Below, piece after piece: positions 31,320 through 41,170 of a stretch of 64,000 nucleotides of DNA (positions are counted from its first letter, which is position 1; each line of letters opens with the position of its first letter). Origin of the DNA: Ustilago trichophora (Eukaryota > Basidiomycota > Ustilaginomycetes > Ustilaginales > Ustilaginaceae); NCBI GenBank assembly GCA_900323505.1, contig OOIN01000033.1:434001-498000 (forward strand), given 5' to 3'. Position numbers and translations under genes: made by a program. Under the pieces are notes generated by a model. That model saw nothing but the letters and a program-made list of their open reading frames with translations. It did no database searches and had not been told where the DNA came from.

Positions 31320-31915
31320 TTTCCATCCTTTTCTCCCGCTACACAAGTGCTTGAGTTCATCTTTGCATCGTCGATTCTCATGATCCGGTCTCATAGCTGC
31401 ATCGCTCGTATTCTCGTTTGTAGCCTTTAGATATGCGCTGGTTCGCATGCCAAGCTTTCGAAATGCCGAGATCGTTCTGGGCGAAAGAGAGAAGAGGAAG
31501 AAAGAAGATGCATTGCGAGAGGGGTAACATATCGAGACGTGTGAAGGGCAAAGTGTGGAAAGAAGCATTGTAAAAAGAGCGACGTTGAGCGAAAAAGAGA
31601 AGAGAGGAGTGGTCAAATGTACAGAGAAGAAAGAGAGAGAGAGAGAAAAAAAACAAAAGTCCGTAGTCGAGGTGAAGAAATGGTTCGCTGAGAGAGCTGA
31701 ATTGGTGGGCCATGGATGTGGCTTGATGCTGTGAGTTTTTGCGTTGAGATGCCACAAGACTGCTGTCGATGGATTTCAAGAGTGGCGATGGTATAGACAG
31801 ACTGATGTTTGATGCAGCGCCATGGGGTGGTGCAGGCAGATAGATGAAAGCTCTTGTGTGCAGGCGCGCATAAAATGGCTACCATGGAGATCGATTGTTA
31901 AGCAATTGAGCATGC
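31320..31915. other. Convergent gap without a gene
   Basis: About 600 bases between the 3' ends of the cutinase gene and the GPI-type gene. It contains a GA-rich run (31626-31650). Open frames are short and unconvincing. Confidence 0.5.
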
Positions 31916-32290
31916 TTAGAGAAGAACGGCACCAGCAGCAACGAGCGCAGCGACCATCAAGGTTGCTGAAGCGGCGCTCGACATGAAATGCGCCGAAGTG
32001 ATGACGGAAAGAGCGCCGCTGGACGATCCCATTCCGGAACCCTGGTTGAGTGCGTTTCCTGCATTCGAGTTGTTACCATAGCCTGGGATGGTGGTCAAGA
32101 TGGTGCCACGCGATACTTGAGGTGCTGGAAGAGCCGTGGAAGGAGGAGGAGTGTAGCCCGAGATGACCTGAACACCAGTGTACGTAGTTGCGACACCGGC
32201 ACCACCACCTGCAGCGGCCTGTGCTGATGCGAGTGTGATAAATGAGAGAATGAGCGCGAGAAGCGCGAGGGCAAATGTTGTAGATCGCAT
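31916..32290 (-). CDS. Small GPI-anchored-type secreted protein
   Basis: 124 residues, single exon. Residues 1-23 form a signal peptide (MRSTTFALALLALILSFITLASA). The middle is Gly/Ser/Thr/Pro-rich with possible O-glycosylation and an NNSNAGN segment with one N-glycosylation sequon. The last 20 residues are hydrophobic (SAASATLMVAALVAAGAVLL) after a small-residue region, which fits a GPI-attachment signal. A cell-surface location is well supported. No family was recognised. It converges with the cutinase gene. Confidence 0.75.
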   Translation of the reverse strand: MRSTTFALALLALILSFITLASAQAAAGGGAGVATTYTGVQVISGYTPPPSTALPAPQVSRGTILTTIPGYGNNSNAGNALNQGSGMGSSSGALSVITSAHFMSSAASATLMVAALVAAGAVLL

Positions 32291-32931
32291 TATGGAGCTG
32301 TGTAGTGTGTGTCGTATAGATGTCTACGTTATGTGAGGTGGAGGAAGAGATGATTGATGGTGGTGAGGAGGATAGTGTGCAAGATGGTAGTGATGGATCG
32401 CCAAGCCAAGCCAAATAGCTGAATCAAATTGAAATGCAGTAAGAAATGCAGTGCATTGCCAGCAGTGAAATTTACTAGGCTCAAGCGCAGAGAGTGTTTA
32501 TGTTTTGTTTTTGTTGTTTTTGTTTTTTCAAATGCAAATGAAAATGCAACGCGCCTGCTTTTCTCTTGGCTGGGGAAATTGTATTCTTTCTCCTCAAGTC
32601 ATTTATACAAAGCTTCAAATGGGCGGTGCATCGATTTGGCATTCCAAATCGGACTTGGGCAGCAGGGCGCAGCGCGAAATTGACATCAATTCCTAACCCA
32701 AATCTACCCTAATAATTAGTATTAACAAAAAAACAGTCTAACATTGGACAGTGTCACACAATCGACTCGGACGAAAAGAGAGGAGATGCACAGAAAGGAG
32801 AAACGCACTCGATCAGAAAAGCAGAAGCACAGAGAAGACAAGAAGAAGAACGACCAAAGTACAAGAAATTTTTCTTTTGTTTCCACCATATCACTCCCTC
32901 TCGCCAACCTCTTTCTCGCTGCTGTCAATAC
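32291..32931. promoter_or_regulatory. Shared upstream region of GPI-type gene and OLA1
   Basis: Divergent promoter region of about 640 bases. It contains T/G-rich and A-rich tracts; no TATA box was noticed near OLA1, as expected for a housekeeping gene. Confidence 0.4.
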
Positions 32932-33135
32932 ATGGCTCATCTCCGTCTGGCCACTGCCTTTACCGCCGACACTACTACTCGCATTTCCATCTTTACTCGT
33001 ATCACCGCCACTGCGTTCCCCTTTCAACAAACACCTAGCACGCTCCCTCCAAGAACTGCTGCTAGTGGAACTGTAACTCTTCGCCCTTTCTCCACCACTC
33101 TTTCTTCCCACGCTAAATCACATAGAGTCAACAAG

Positions 33136-34006
33136 ATGCCTCCCAAGAAGCAGGCCGTTGTTGAAAAGATTCGTCTGGGTCGTCCCTCGAATAACCTCAA
33201 GATGGGTATTGTTGGTATGCCCAACGTTGGAAAGTCTTCCTTGTTCAACGTCATGACCAAGTGCGATTTGGGCAAAGCCGCCAACTTCCCCTATGCCACC
33301 ATTGAGCCCGAAGAGTCTCGTGTCCCCGTTCCAGACGAGAGGTTCACCTGGTTGTGCCAGCAGTACAAGCCCAAGTCTGAGGTGGCTGCCTTTTTGACGT
33401 GCATCGACATTGCTGGTTTGACAGCGGGTGCTTCGACGGGTGCTGGTTTGGGTAACGCTTTCTTGAGCAACGTCAGGAACGTCGACGGTATCTTCCAGGT
33501 CGTTCGTGCTTTCGACGATGCAGAGGTTATTCATGTCGAGGGTGATGTCAACCCGATTCGTGATATGGAGATCATCTCGACCGAGTTGAGGTTGAAGGAC
33601 ATCGACTGGATCGAAAAGGCTCTTGACAACTCGAAAAAGGTCGCAAGGAGTGCCGGCAACGTCAGCCTCGAAGACAAGAAGAAGAAGGAAGAGGTCACCA
33701 TCATTGAAAAGATCCTCAAGCACGTCCAGGAGGACAACAAGGACGTTCGTAAGGGTGACTGGAACAACAACGAGGTACGTATCCCTTTCTTGATATCCAC
33801 ACTGCTGCTGCGGCTGTTGCGTACCTTGGATGCCATTCCCTGGATTTCTCCCCTCTCAAGTGATGATAAAGAGTGCGCATTGAGACACTCGAAATTCTAA
33901 TAACCCAGCTCGTCGATGGCCCATCAAGCCAATATGAGATAATTAGTATTCAACTGATTCCCCACAAAGCCAAATCCGGGAGCCTTTGTCACCGTCGCCA
34001 TCACAC

Positions 34007-34056
<50 letters not shown>

Positions 34057-34696
34057 TTCTAAAGAAGAAGAAGCATGTCACTCACACGTTTCTTCCCATC
34101 TCTATCTCGCCCTCTCTCTCTGTGTCCTTGTCGTGCGTGCTTTACCGCAGGTCGAAGTCATCAACAACCTCCAACTGCTTACTGCCAAACCTGTTATTTA
34201 CCTTGTCAACCTTTCCGAACGCGACTATGTCCGTCGAAAGAACAAGTGGCTTCCCAAGATCAAGGCCTGGATTGACGAAAACAACCCGGGTGATCTTCTG
34301 ATCCCCTTCTCCGTCGCTCTCGAAGAACGTCTGCTTCAACTTGGCTCTCCCGAAGCTGAAGCTGCCGAACTTGCCACTCTTGGAGACAATATTACTGGAG
34401 CTCTTGGAAAAATCACCAAAGCAGGTTACGATGGATTGGATCTGGTTCGATACTTTACTGCCGGTCCTGATGAGGTTCGAGCTTGGACTTTTAGAAAAGG
34501 ACTTAAAGCTCCTGAAGCTGCAGGTATCATTCACACTGATTTCCAAAAGAAATTCGTTTGCGGTGAAGTTTTCAGCATCGATGATATCAAGGAACACGAA
34601 ACAGAGAATGGCGTAAAGGCTGCAGGAAAGTATAAGCAGGTTGGAAGAGAGTACAAGGTTCAAGATGGTGACATTTGCTATTGGAAGCATGGTTGA
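33136..34696 (+). CDS. OLA1: Obg-like ATPase 1 (YchF/OLA1)
   Basis: Exon 1 is 33136-33774, the intron 33775-34150 (GTACGT...CCGCAG, phase 0) and exon 2 34151-34696, giving 394 residues, the usual length of eukaryotic OLA1. P-loop GMPNVGKSS, switch region NFPYATIEPEESRVPVPDER, DIAGLTAGAS (G3) and VNLSERD are diagnostic: YchF proteins have NxxE in place of NKxD and prefer ATP. The C-terminal TGS domain includes AWTFRKGLKAPEAAG and the ending YKVQDGDICYW. The protein is a cytosolic P-loop ATPase associated with ribosomes and stress control. An upstream in-frame ATG at 32932 adds 68 residues that look like a mitochondrial presequence, so two products are possible. Confidence 0.95.
34008..34055. 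repeat. (CAG)16 microsatellite in the OLA1 intron
   Basis: Sixteen perfect CAG units, about 95 bases before the 3' splice site of the OLA1 intron. CAG repeats contain many potential AG acceptors, so the real acceptor at 34149-34150 must be chosen past them. Confidence 0.95.
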
Positions 34697-34817
34697 TTTT
34701 GGTCCTTGTACTTTGTAATCTTTTGAGCAATATTCATCCAAACCCAAGAGCATACTTTTTTTTAACAATCTGTGATTCGTCCTGTTGACAAAGACAGTTT
34801 GTGATTGTTGCAACACC

Positions 34818-34828
34818 AAAAAAAAAAA

Positions 34829-34859
<31 letters not shown>

Positions 34860-34864
34860 CACAT
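34818..34864. repeat. Poly(A) tract followed by (CA)n
   Basis: 28 A followed by about nine CA units, downstream of OLA1 in the convergent gap with the sedolisin gene. Confidence 0.9.
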
Positions 34865-35152
34865 ATAACAACGGATATGAACAGCTCGTCAGCTAGTGGA
34901 ACGATATCAATCATGAGCGCATAATCATCAGCTTCTCTATACCTTTTTTTTTTCGTTCAACAACACCAAACATATCGAAGCAACCGGTGGTCAAGAGACC
35001 CAATGATGCATCTGTCAAACCTGCCATCATAGTCATAGACTTTGGTCTGTCTGACACGCCAAACTTTCAAAACCTGTATCATAACATTGTACTGTCTTGG
35101 ATTGCATGAAATTGAAATGATCTTTAAGTTATCTGGCAAAAGAATGGAATTT

Positions 35153-36988
35153 TCACCAAAGTCTCTGTTTCATTTGCAAAAAGTCAGGAGTACCTGCACC
35201 GGTAACAGCGTCCCAACCTTTCTTTGCGGGGAAGCCTGTAGTGTTGCAACCGTTGCTACTTCCTTGTGTGATGTCGTTGAGTGCTGGGGTACCCAACCAC
35301 TTAAAGTAGATCAAAGGGTTAAGGAATCCTAGAGATGGTTGTCCTTGGCTAATTCTAAAGTCGTTGAGCAGGCCGATGACGCTGGAGAAGGTGGGCGCTG
35401 AAGCCGAGGTTCCATAGATGAGGTAGTTTGCGCCGCCGATGCGAATGACATAACGGGAACCTTGGGCTGCAACGTCTGGGTATCCTCGACCGAAGGGGTT
35501 GTACAAACCTTTGTATTGGGATCCGAGTGAATGGACGTACTTGAGGACGGGAGCGGCTTGATACCATGCGGTTGGGAAGTAGTTGGAGAATCCACCACCA
35601 GAGTAGAACCCAGGAAGATCGCCATTTACCGCGATTTCAGGCGAAAAGTTCTGCGTGGCGCCAACGGTGGTGGCAAAGGGACACGAGGCGGGGAAAGCAG
35701 GAAGGAACTGTTGCGTTCCTTTAGGACTCGTCGCTCCATTCGAAACACAAGTACCGTTGGCGCCAACACCATTATCACCGCTCGAGTAAATCGTAGAAAC
35801 TCCACGCGCACCGAGAGCCATAATGTAGTTGCAAACCCTCTCGGCATATGCTCGAGGTACGCTCTGCTCGTCATCACCGTACGAAGTCGACAGAACCTTG
35901 GGCAGATCGTTGTACGGCAAAGAGAGAAGATAATTCATCTGAAGCTCGTAGGGCTCGTTGGTGTTGTTGACCGTAGCAACATCAGGGTTGTAAGGAGGCG
36001 AACCAGCAGTGGTGTAATAGGTGAAGGGGATGGGGAACGAGAATCCACCAACAGTTTGGACGTCCAAGTTGGCCTCGGATCCAGGATCGCTCTGATCGTT
36101 GAGTCCGCCATTGATGCTCTGTACGGTAAAGTTGTATCCAGCTTTAGCCGCGTCGGGACGCTGCTGGGAGAGGAATCCGGAGAAATCAGCAAAGTTGGCG
36201 TACTCCTTCAGGAATCCACTGATGCCGAGCTTGAACTTGTCCGCAGCCTTGGGGACGTAGTCTACGGTCTTGTAGAACGTCCTCAGGCAGAGAGAGGTGA
36301 CCTTGGCGCTGTTGCAAACGCTAGGGGTACCATCGGCGCTCTTGGAAGTTGAATCGGTGACATCGTCATCAGCGAGCTTTTCGAGGACGATTCTGGATCC
36401 GGCAATGTCGCTCTTATGAGCCCTGGGCTCAGTGAAGAGCGTCAGAGGTCCAACGTAGTCGAGGTGTTCATCGACGTGTCGAGGGACGCTGTAAGTTTCC
36501 GCACGGACGGCGAGGGCTCCGCTGCGCTTGTGCTCGTACACGCCCAAGTCGGCATTGAGCAGCTCCCTAGCCTTCCACACGGGCACATGCACGGTGAAGG
36601 TGTCCTTGGAAGGAGAACGAGCGGCGAGCTCTTCATCGATTTGAACTCCAGCCTCGCGAAGCCACAGTTCGACCTCATCCACCGTGCGCTTCTGTGGCTG
36701 GAGGTACTGTGAGACTTGATCGGCAGAGAGATGTTGACCGTAGAGCTCGTGGTCCGGATTCGAGGTCTGACGAAGCCTCTGTTCGAGAGCAGAAACGTCG
36801 GATTGCTTGAGTGCGAATCGAAGAGCCACGTTTTCATTGTCGTCAGCGTCGGATCGTCGAACCCAAGTGGAAGGAACAGAGACCGACTCCTTGACAACCA
36901 GGGATGGATCACGTCGAACAGCTGCCGCATCGGCCATCAAGGCCAACGAGGTAAAGGCAACCAGTGCCTGGATTGTGACCAGCTTCAT
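35153..36988 (-). CDS. Secreted sedolisin (S53) protease, tripeptidyl-peptidase type
   Basis: 611 residues from ATG 36988, chosen because it begins a clean signal peptide (MKLVTIQALVAFTSLALMADA); an ATG at 37021 would add 11 hydrophilic residues. Residues about 25-215 are the activation prodomain (ALKQSDVSALEQRL, LYGQHLSADQVSQYL). The catalytic domain has the sedolisin set: Glu305 and Asp309 in SEANLD, oxyanion Asp405 in SSGDNG, and nucleophile Ser528 in GTSASAP. The Ca-binding end (LNDITQGSSNGC, GWDAVTGAGTPDF) is intact. It would be an acid-active extracellular protease made as a zymogen, degrading host or environmental proteins. All catalytic residues are present, so it should be active. 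Confidence 0.93.
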   Translation of the reverse strand: MKLVTIQALVAFTSLALMADAAAVRRDPSLVVKESVSVPSTWVRRSDADDNENVALRFALKQSDVSALEQRLRQTSNPDHELYGQHLSADQVSQYLQPQKRTVDEVELWLREAGVQIDEELAARSPSKDTFTVHVPVWKARELLNADLGVYEHKRSGALAVRAETYSVPRHVDEHLDYVGPLTLFTEPRAHKSDIAGSRIVLEKLADDDVTDSTSKSADGTPSVCNSAKVTSLCLRTFYKTVDYVPKAADKFKLGISGFLKEYANFADFSGFLSQQRPDAAKAGYNFTVQSINGGLNDQSDPGSEANLDVQTVGGFSFPIPFTYYTTAGSPPYNPDVATVNNTNEPYELQMNYLLSLPYNDLPKVLSTSYGDDEQSVPRAYAERVCNYIMALGARGVSTIYSSGDNGVGANGTCVSNGATSPKGTQQFLPAFPASCPFATTVGATQNFSPEIAVNGDLPGFYSGGGFSNYFPTAWYQAAPVLKYVHSLGSQYKGLYNPFGRGYPDVAAQGSRYVIRIGGANYLIYGTSASAPTFSSVIGLLNDFRISQGQPSLGFLNPLIYFKWLGTPALNDITQGSSNGCNTTGFPAKKGWDAVTGAGTPDFLQMKQRLW

Positions 36989-38405
36989 CGTGGCTTGACT
37001 TGACAACGACGGGTTCGACAAGCTACAAGAAGCAAAGGTGGTTGCTTAAAGGGGAAGGTGTGGGACGCAGGCGTTGGCAGTTGCTTGGCAAATCGCACAC
37101 GGTACAGAGGGATCTAGGGGACAGGAGAGAAAGAGGAAAGGGAAGGGGCGGTTGGATGAGATACGTCGATTTGTTGTGACACACACACGCTTGTGGCTAG
37201 ATATATACCCGACACACCCTGCTCACTTTCTCCACAATCGACCAGAACTTCCTACAGCAGACGCAAAATGAGCACAGACCGCACGGTCTCAACACATAGA
37301 AAGGGCCAGTTGTATGCATTGGCGTTGTGATACCTTGCGGGAATGGCCAAAGAGCCAGAGTGTCTCCGCAACAACCGCCGCTTTGCATCGACTGTGATGC
37401 CGTCGGGCGGCAGTTGTGCATAAAAGCTGGCAAAAAACAATGGTCGGCGAAATCTCCTTTCTTCTTCAATCATTGCATTGGGAGCTAGGAGTTGTAGTAA
37501 TAGCGGAAGAGGATGCGCCGAAGAGAGCGAGTGTGTTTCTAAAGCTAAATAGGTGTGTGGAAGCTTACGACGGTTGTGCAGAACCAAAATCGTGAAGCGA
37601 GGCAAGGCGAGACGAGGCTGACAAGCTGGGTGAAGTGGTGCGGATCAGGGTCTTCCATGAACCATCTCTTTGTATGCCGATTTAGCGAGCGAGGCGATAT
37701 CAAAGAAGGAATCTCACCCCCACCAATCAATTCAATTGCAATCGCCGTTTGACTGATGTATAATACCATCATGAAAAGTTGCAGGGTGAGGTGCGTTTCT
37801 GAGGTGGGTGTTTTTCGAGCGAACAAAGCTAAGCGAGATCCGAGACACACTCACTTGGTTATTATTGTTGTTGTTTGCCTAGTCACGAGAGCTTGGATCT
37901 GATTCTCTGCCCAAGTGACGCAGTCTTTTGTTTGCCCCTGATCCAAGTGTCGTATGCGATACAATATAGCGTTTAGCACTGGTCGTTTGCCAAGGATGGG
38001 TGCGAGTCCCTTTTGAGAATGATATCACACACATCTGACCATCTGAGCAAAGATGACCCACTCGCAGTGAAAAGGAGAGAGAGTGTGTGTGTGTGTGCGG
38101 GGAACGAGGAAGCAACTCTGATTGGGCGGATTACTGTACAAATCACCATTATCACCGGCGGTGAGACGGTGCGGCTTTGTTTGACACATTAACCATCGGC
38201 ATTGATAACATCTCTGTGCGAGCATGCGAGCAGTTTTTACGACATGGTATAGTACAGTACACAGTACGGAGCATCGTGTGCCGCTGCAGACATCGGCCAT
38301 CCTCTTTTACAGGGCCCGGTCGGTCAGAGGGCAGACATTTGCTTTGTTTTTTTTAGTGCGGTTCGCTTATGCACACTTTTCTCGATCGGCTAACATAACA
38401 AAAGT

Positions 38406-38410
<5 letters not shown>

Positions 38411-38445
<35 letters not shown>
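38411..38445. repeat. (CT)n microsatellite
   Basis: About 17 uninterrupted TC units in the large intergenic interval. Confidence 0.95.
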
Positions 38446-38450
<5 letters not shown>

Positions 38451-40573
38451 ACACGCGCGTTCAAGGTGTCATTATGTGATGGTCTGAAGATCAGTGGCTG
38501 TTTCTTTTCAACGAAGAGTGTATGAGGGCAAAAGGCACGTGCTGGAAAGATGCAAGATGAAGGGGGGGGAGGGGGAGGGGGAGGTGTGGGGAGGGGCCGA
38601 CGGTGCGGAGTGTGTTTTTGATTGCAGGTTTGCATACAAAGCAAAGTGCCGCGGAGAAAGAAAGGACGGGTACTGTAGCGAGTCGAGATAACGAAATGAA
38701 AGAGCAATCTGTCATACAAGGCCGCGTGATCATGGTGCGAGTTGAGCCGATGGTGAGCGGGTTCCTGTCGTCCGAATTTTACTTGAGCCGGGTCGGGGAT
38801 GTCGGCCGGTCCATTATAGAAAGGAAAGGTGTCGATATTGATTGTTCGGCATCGTCTCGGCTGGTGTGGTCGGCAGAATGATGGAAGTGAAGGTGGGCAG
38901 CGCCGCAAACAAGCCTTTTATGTTAGGCCTTTTGGGCTGACACTTGATTGCTTTTTGCCAAATCGAAATCTCGTCTTCCTTGATCGGGGACACATGAATC
39001 ACGACGCGACCAACCCATATTTTTTCTCAAAAGAAAAAGGAAACAAATCCAAAAAGAACAACGACCACAAAATTTGGTCTCAAATTGATCTTCCACATCT
39101 GCAACGAATCGGGCCGTATCAGAGACCTCCTTCTTGGTCGCGTTCTCCAATCTAAAATCGGGTCGATCCACTGCATCTGTTTTGGCTTGAAGCCCGCGGA
39201 TCGAGATCGACACTCTCTACTGTACTACGCCTTGGTCTTGCCGTCCCTATCCTGCGCTACCAGCCACCGACGATTCGATTCCCCATCGTTCCTTCCCGCA
39301 CTTGCCTTTCCGTCAATGATCGCAATCTGATTTTTTGCTAGCACCTAGGCATTTAGAGTTTGACTCTCGGCAACTCATATGTAGAGAAAGATTCTTCTCT
39401 CGTGGCTTAGTGTCATTCACTCATCCATCCATCCACATGTGCCAGCCAGTCTTTCTTTTCTTGTTGATATCGAATGAGCGGCAGAGCTCGGTCAAGATTT
39501 GCCGTGACCAAACACTCGAATACAAAATCGCAGAGTAGATTCTACAGTGTATTGCGTTGACTTGAAATTTGAATTTGGAATCGAGTTGTCAAAAACTGCC
39601 ACATTCACACACACACACCACCTCTCTTTTGATATACAGTACCAAGCAAATTGCGTTTGTGTTTTTGCCGTGTGTCAGTGTAAGACTTACCCCATTTAAC
39701 CTCATAGCCACTTGTTGACGCATCGAACCACATCCGCATGCCTATCAAGCACTCTACCGTAGCTCAAGAATCAAAAAAAAAAAAAAGAATCAATGACATG
39801 ATGCTAGCGTTAAGTTGGCGATCCAACTTCGTACAAGATGATCTGCAGGTGTGAAACGCTATCCGAGGACAAGGAGGAGGTGGAGGGTGAGATCTACTGT
39901 ACTGTTGGTCCCTTTTGCAGCATAAAAACATGGCGCTATCACACACTTGTCTCTGAAATACAATTTAGGCTACGATCTGAGACTCTTTTCTTCTCTTTGA
40001 TGTCAAGGTGGCGCTCTATCGTGTATCACTGCACTTATCTAGGCAAATGAAGATGGAGAAACAGGGGAAGAGAGGGTGAGAAAAAGAAAAGAAAAGAGAA
40101 AAACCAAAACAAAATAAAGAAAAAAACACAACAAGTCTAGTCCAAATACTGTATGCGCTTCGGAAGTGCATCGGTGTCAAAAGATGCACAATGTACTAGA
40201 TTCGCTCTCCGCCCTGAGACGATCTTTGTCTTTCTGTTTCCACCACCCCCTTTTCGGTGTCACCCCTCCTCCTCCTCGTCTCTCCTCTTCCCATAAAGCG
40301 TAGCGGCGGTGTTGGTGGGGTTTAGAAGCAGGTCTTCTAGAACCAAATCTGCTTATTTTGCAAGGTTTGATTGGGTCAGTAAGTGCTGTTGACAAGCTCA
40401 CCGCTGGGCTGTGGCAGGGCAGTGTACTGTAAAACTTGCCTTTTACCTTTTCTTTTCCTTTTCTGGCAGTAGTTGCGACGAAAAGAGCACATGTAGATGC
40501 AAACCCACATCCTCTCTCCCTAATCGCTCCAAAAAAGGCACCAGTTGATGCTTCTGGTAAACATCAATCCACC

Positions 40574-40633
40574 GTTGCGTTGCGTTGCGTTGCGTTGCGT
40601 TGCGTTGCGTTGCGTTGCGTTGCGTTGCGTTGC
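40574..40633. repeat. (GTTGC)12 tandem array
   Basis: Twelve perfect pentamers in the 4 kb gene-free interval. Confidence 0.95.
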
Positions 40634-41074
40634 ATGGGTTTTGTCTGGCTGGTCCAAGCAGATTTAAGCTTTCCCTCGTTGGTGGCGCCGTCTGATGGTG
40701 TAGATGCATCGCATCGACGCCAGAAAAGATCTGCCTTGCATCTATAGTGCATCTGGAAGAGAGAGAGAGAGAGAGACAGAGGGAGGAAGATCAAAACATC
40801 AACAAGGGTTTGTCGGCACGAGGACAGTCCAAAGAGTACTCTAGACAGACATCAGAGAAACAACTCCGACCAGCTGTCAAAGAGGGTTCAATCACAACAC
40901 CTCTCTCTCTCCCTCTCTCCCTCTCTCCCTCTCTCCCTGTCCCTCCAAGTGGACTCTTTCCCGTGTACCCTACGCTTCCTGTGGTCAAGGTGTTCTACGC
41001 TGGGCGTCGTAGAAGCCTCGTTCTGGTACACTCCGAGCCGCTGGTTGGCTTGCTTCTGTGCAGACATTCAAACA

Positions 41075-41082
41075 TATATAAA
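41075..41082 (+). promoter_or_regulatory. TATA box of the pectin-acetylesterase-like gene
   Basis: TATATAAA, 89 bases before the ATG at 41171. Confidence 0.65.
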
Positions 41083-41170
41083 TCCTCTACCAAAATTTGT
41101 GATACGATCGCTTCCCCTCTCTTTTCCACATCTCTCTCGATATTAAGAATCTTTTACGAGTTACGAAACG

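Larger units (their letters stand above)
37022..41074. other. 4 kb gene-free interval with simple repeats
   Basis: No protein with a plausible start, domain or composition was found on either strand. The interval holds (CT)n at 38411-38445, a GT run at 38078-38097, (GTTGC)12 at 40574-40633, CTCTCTCC repeats at 40899-40937, several A/T runs, and many TACTGTA/TACAGTA words (for example 38132-38140, 38251-38267). It is probably promoter sequence for the flanking divergent secreted-protein genes, or a non-coding locus. Confidence 0.5.
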
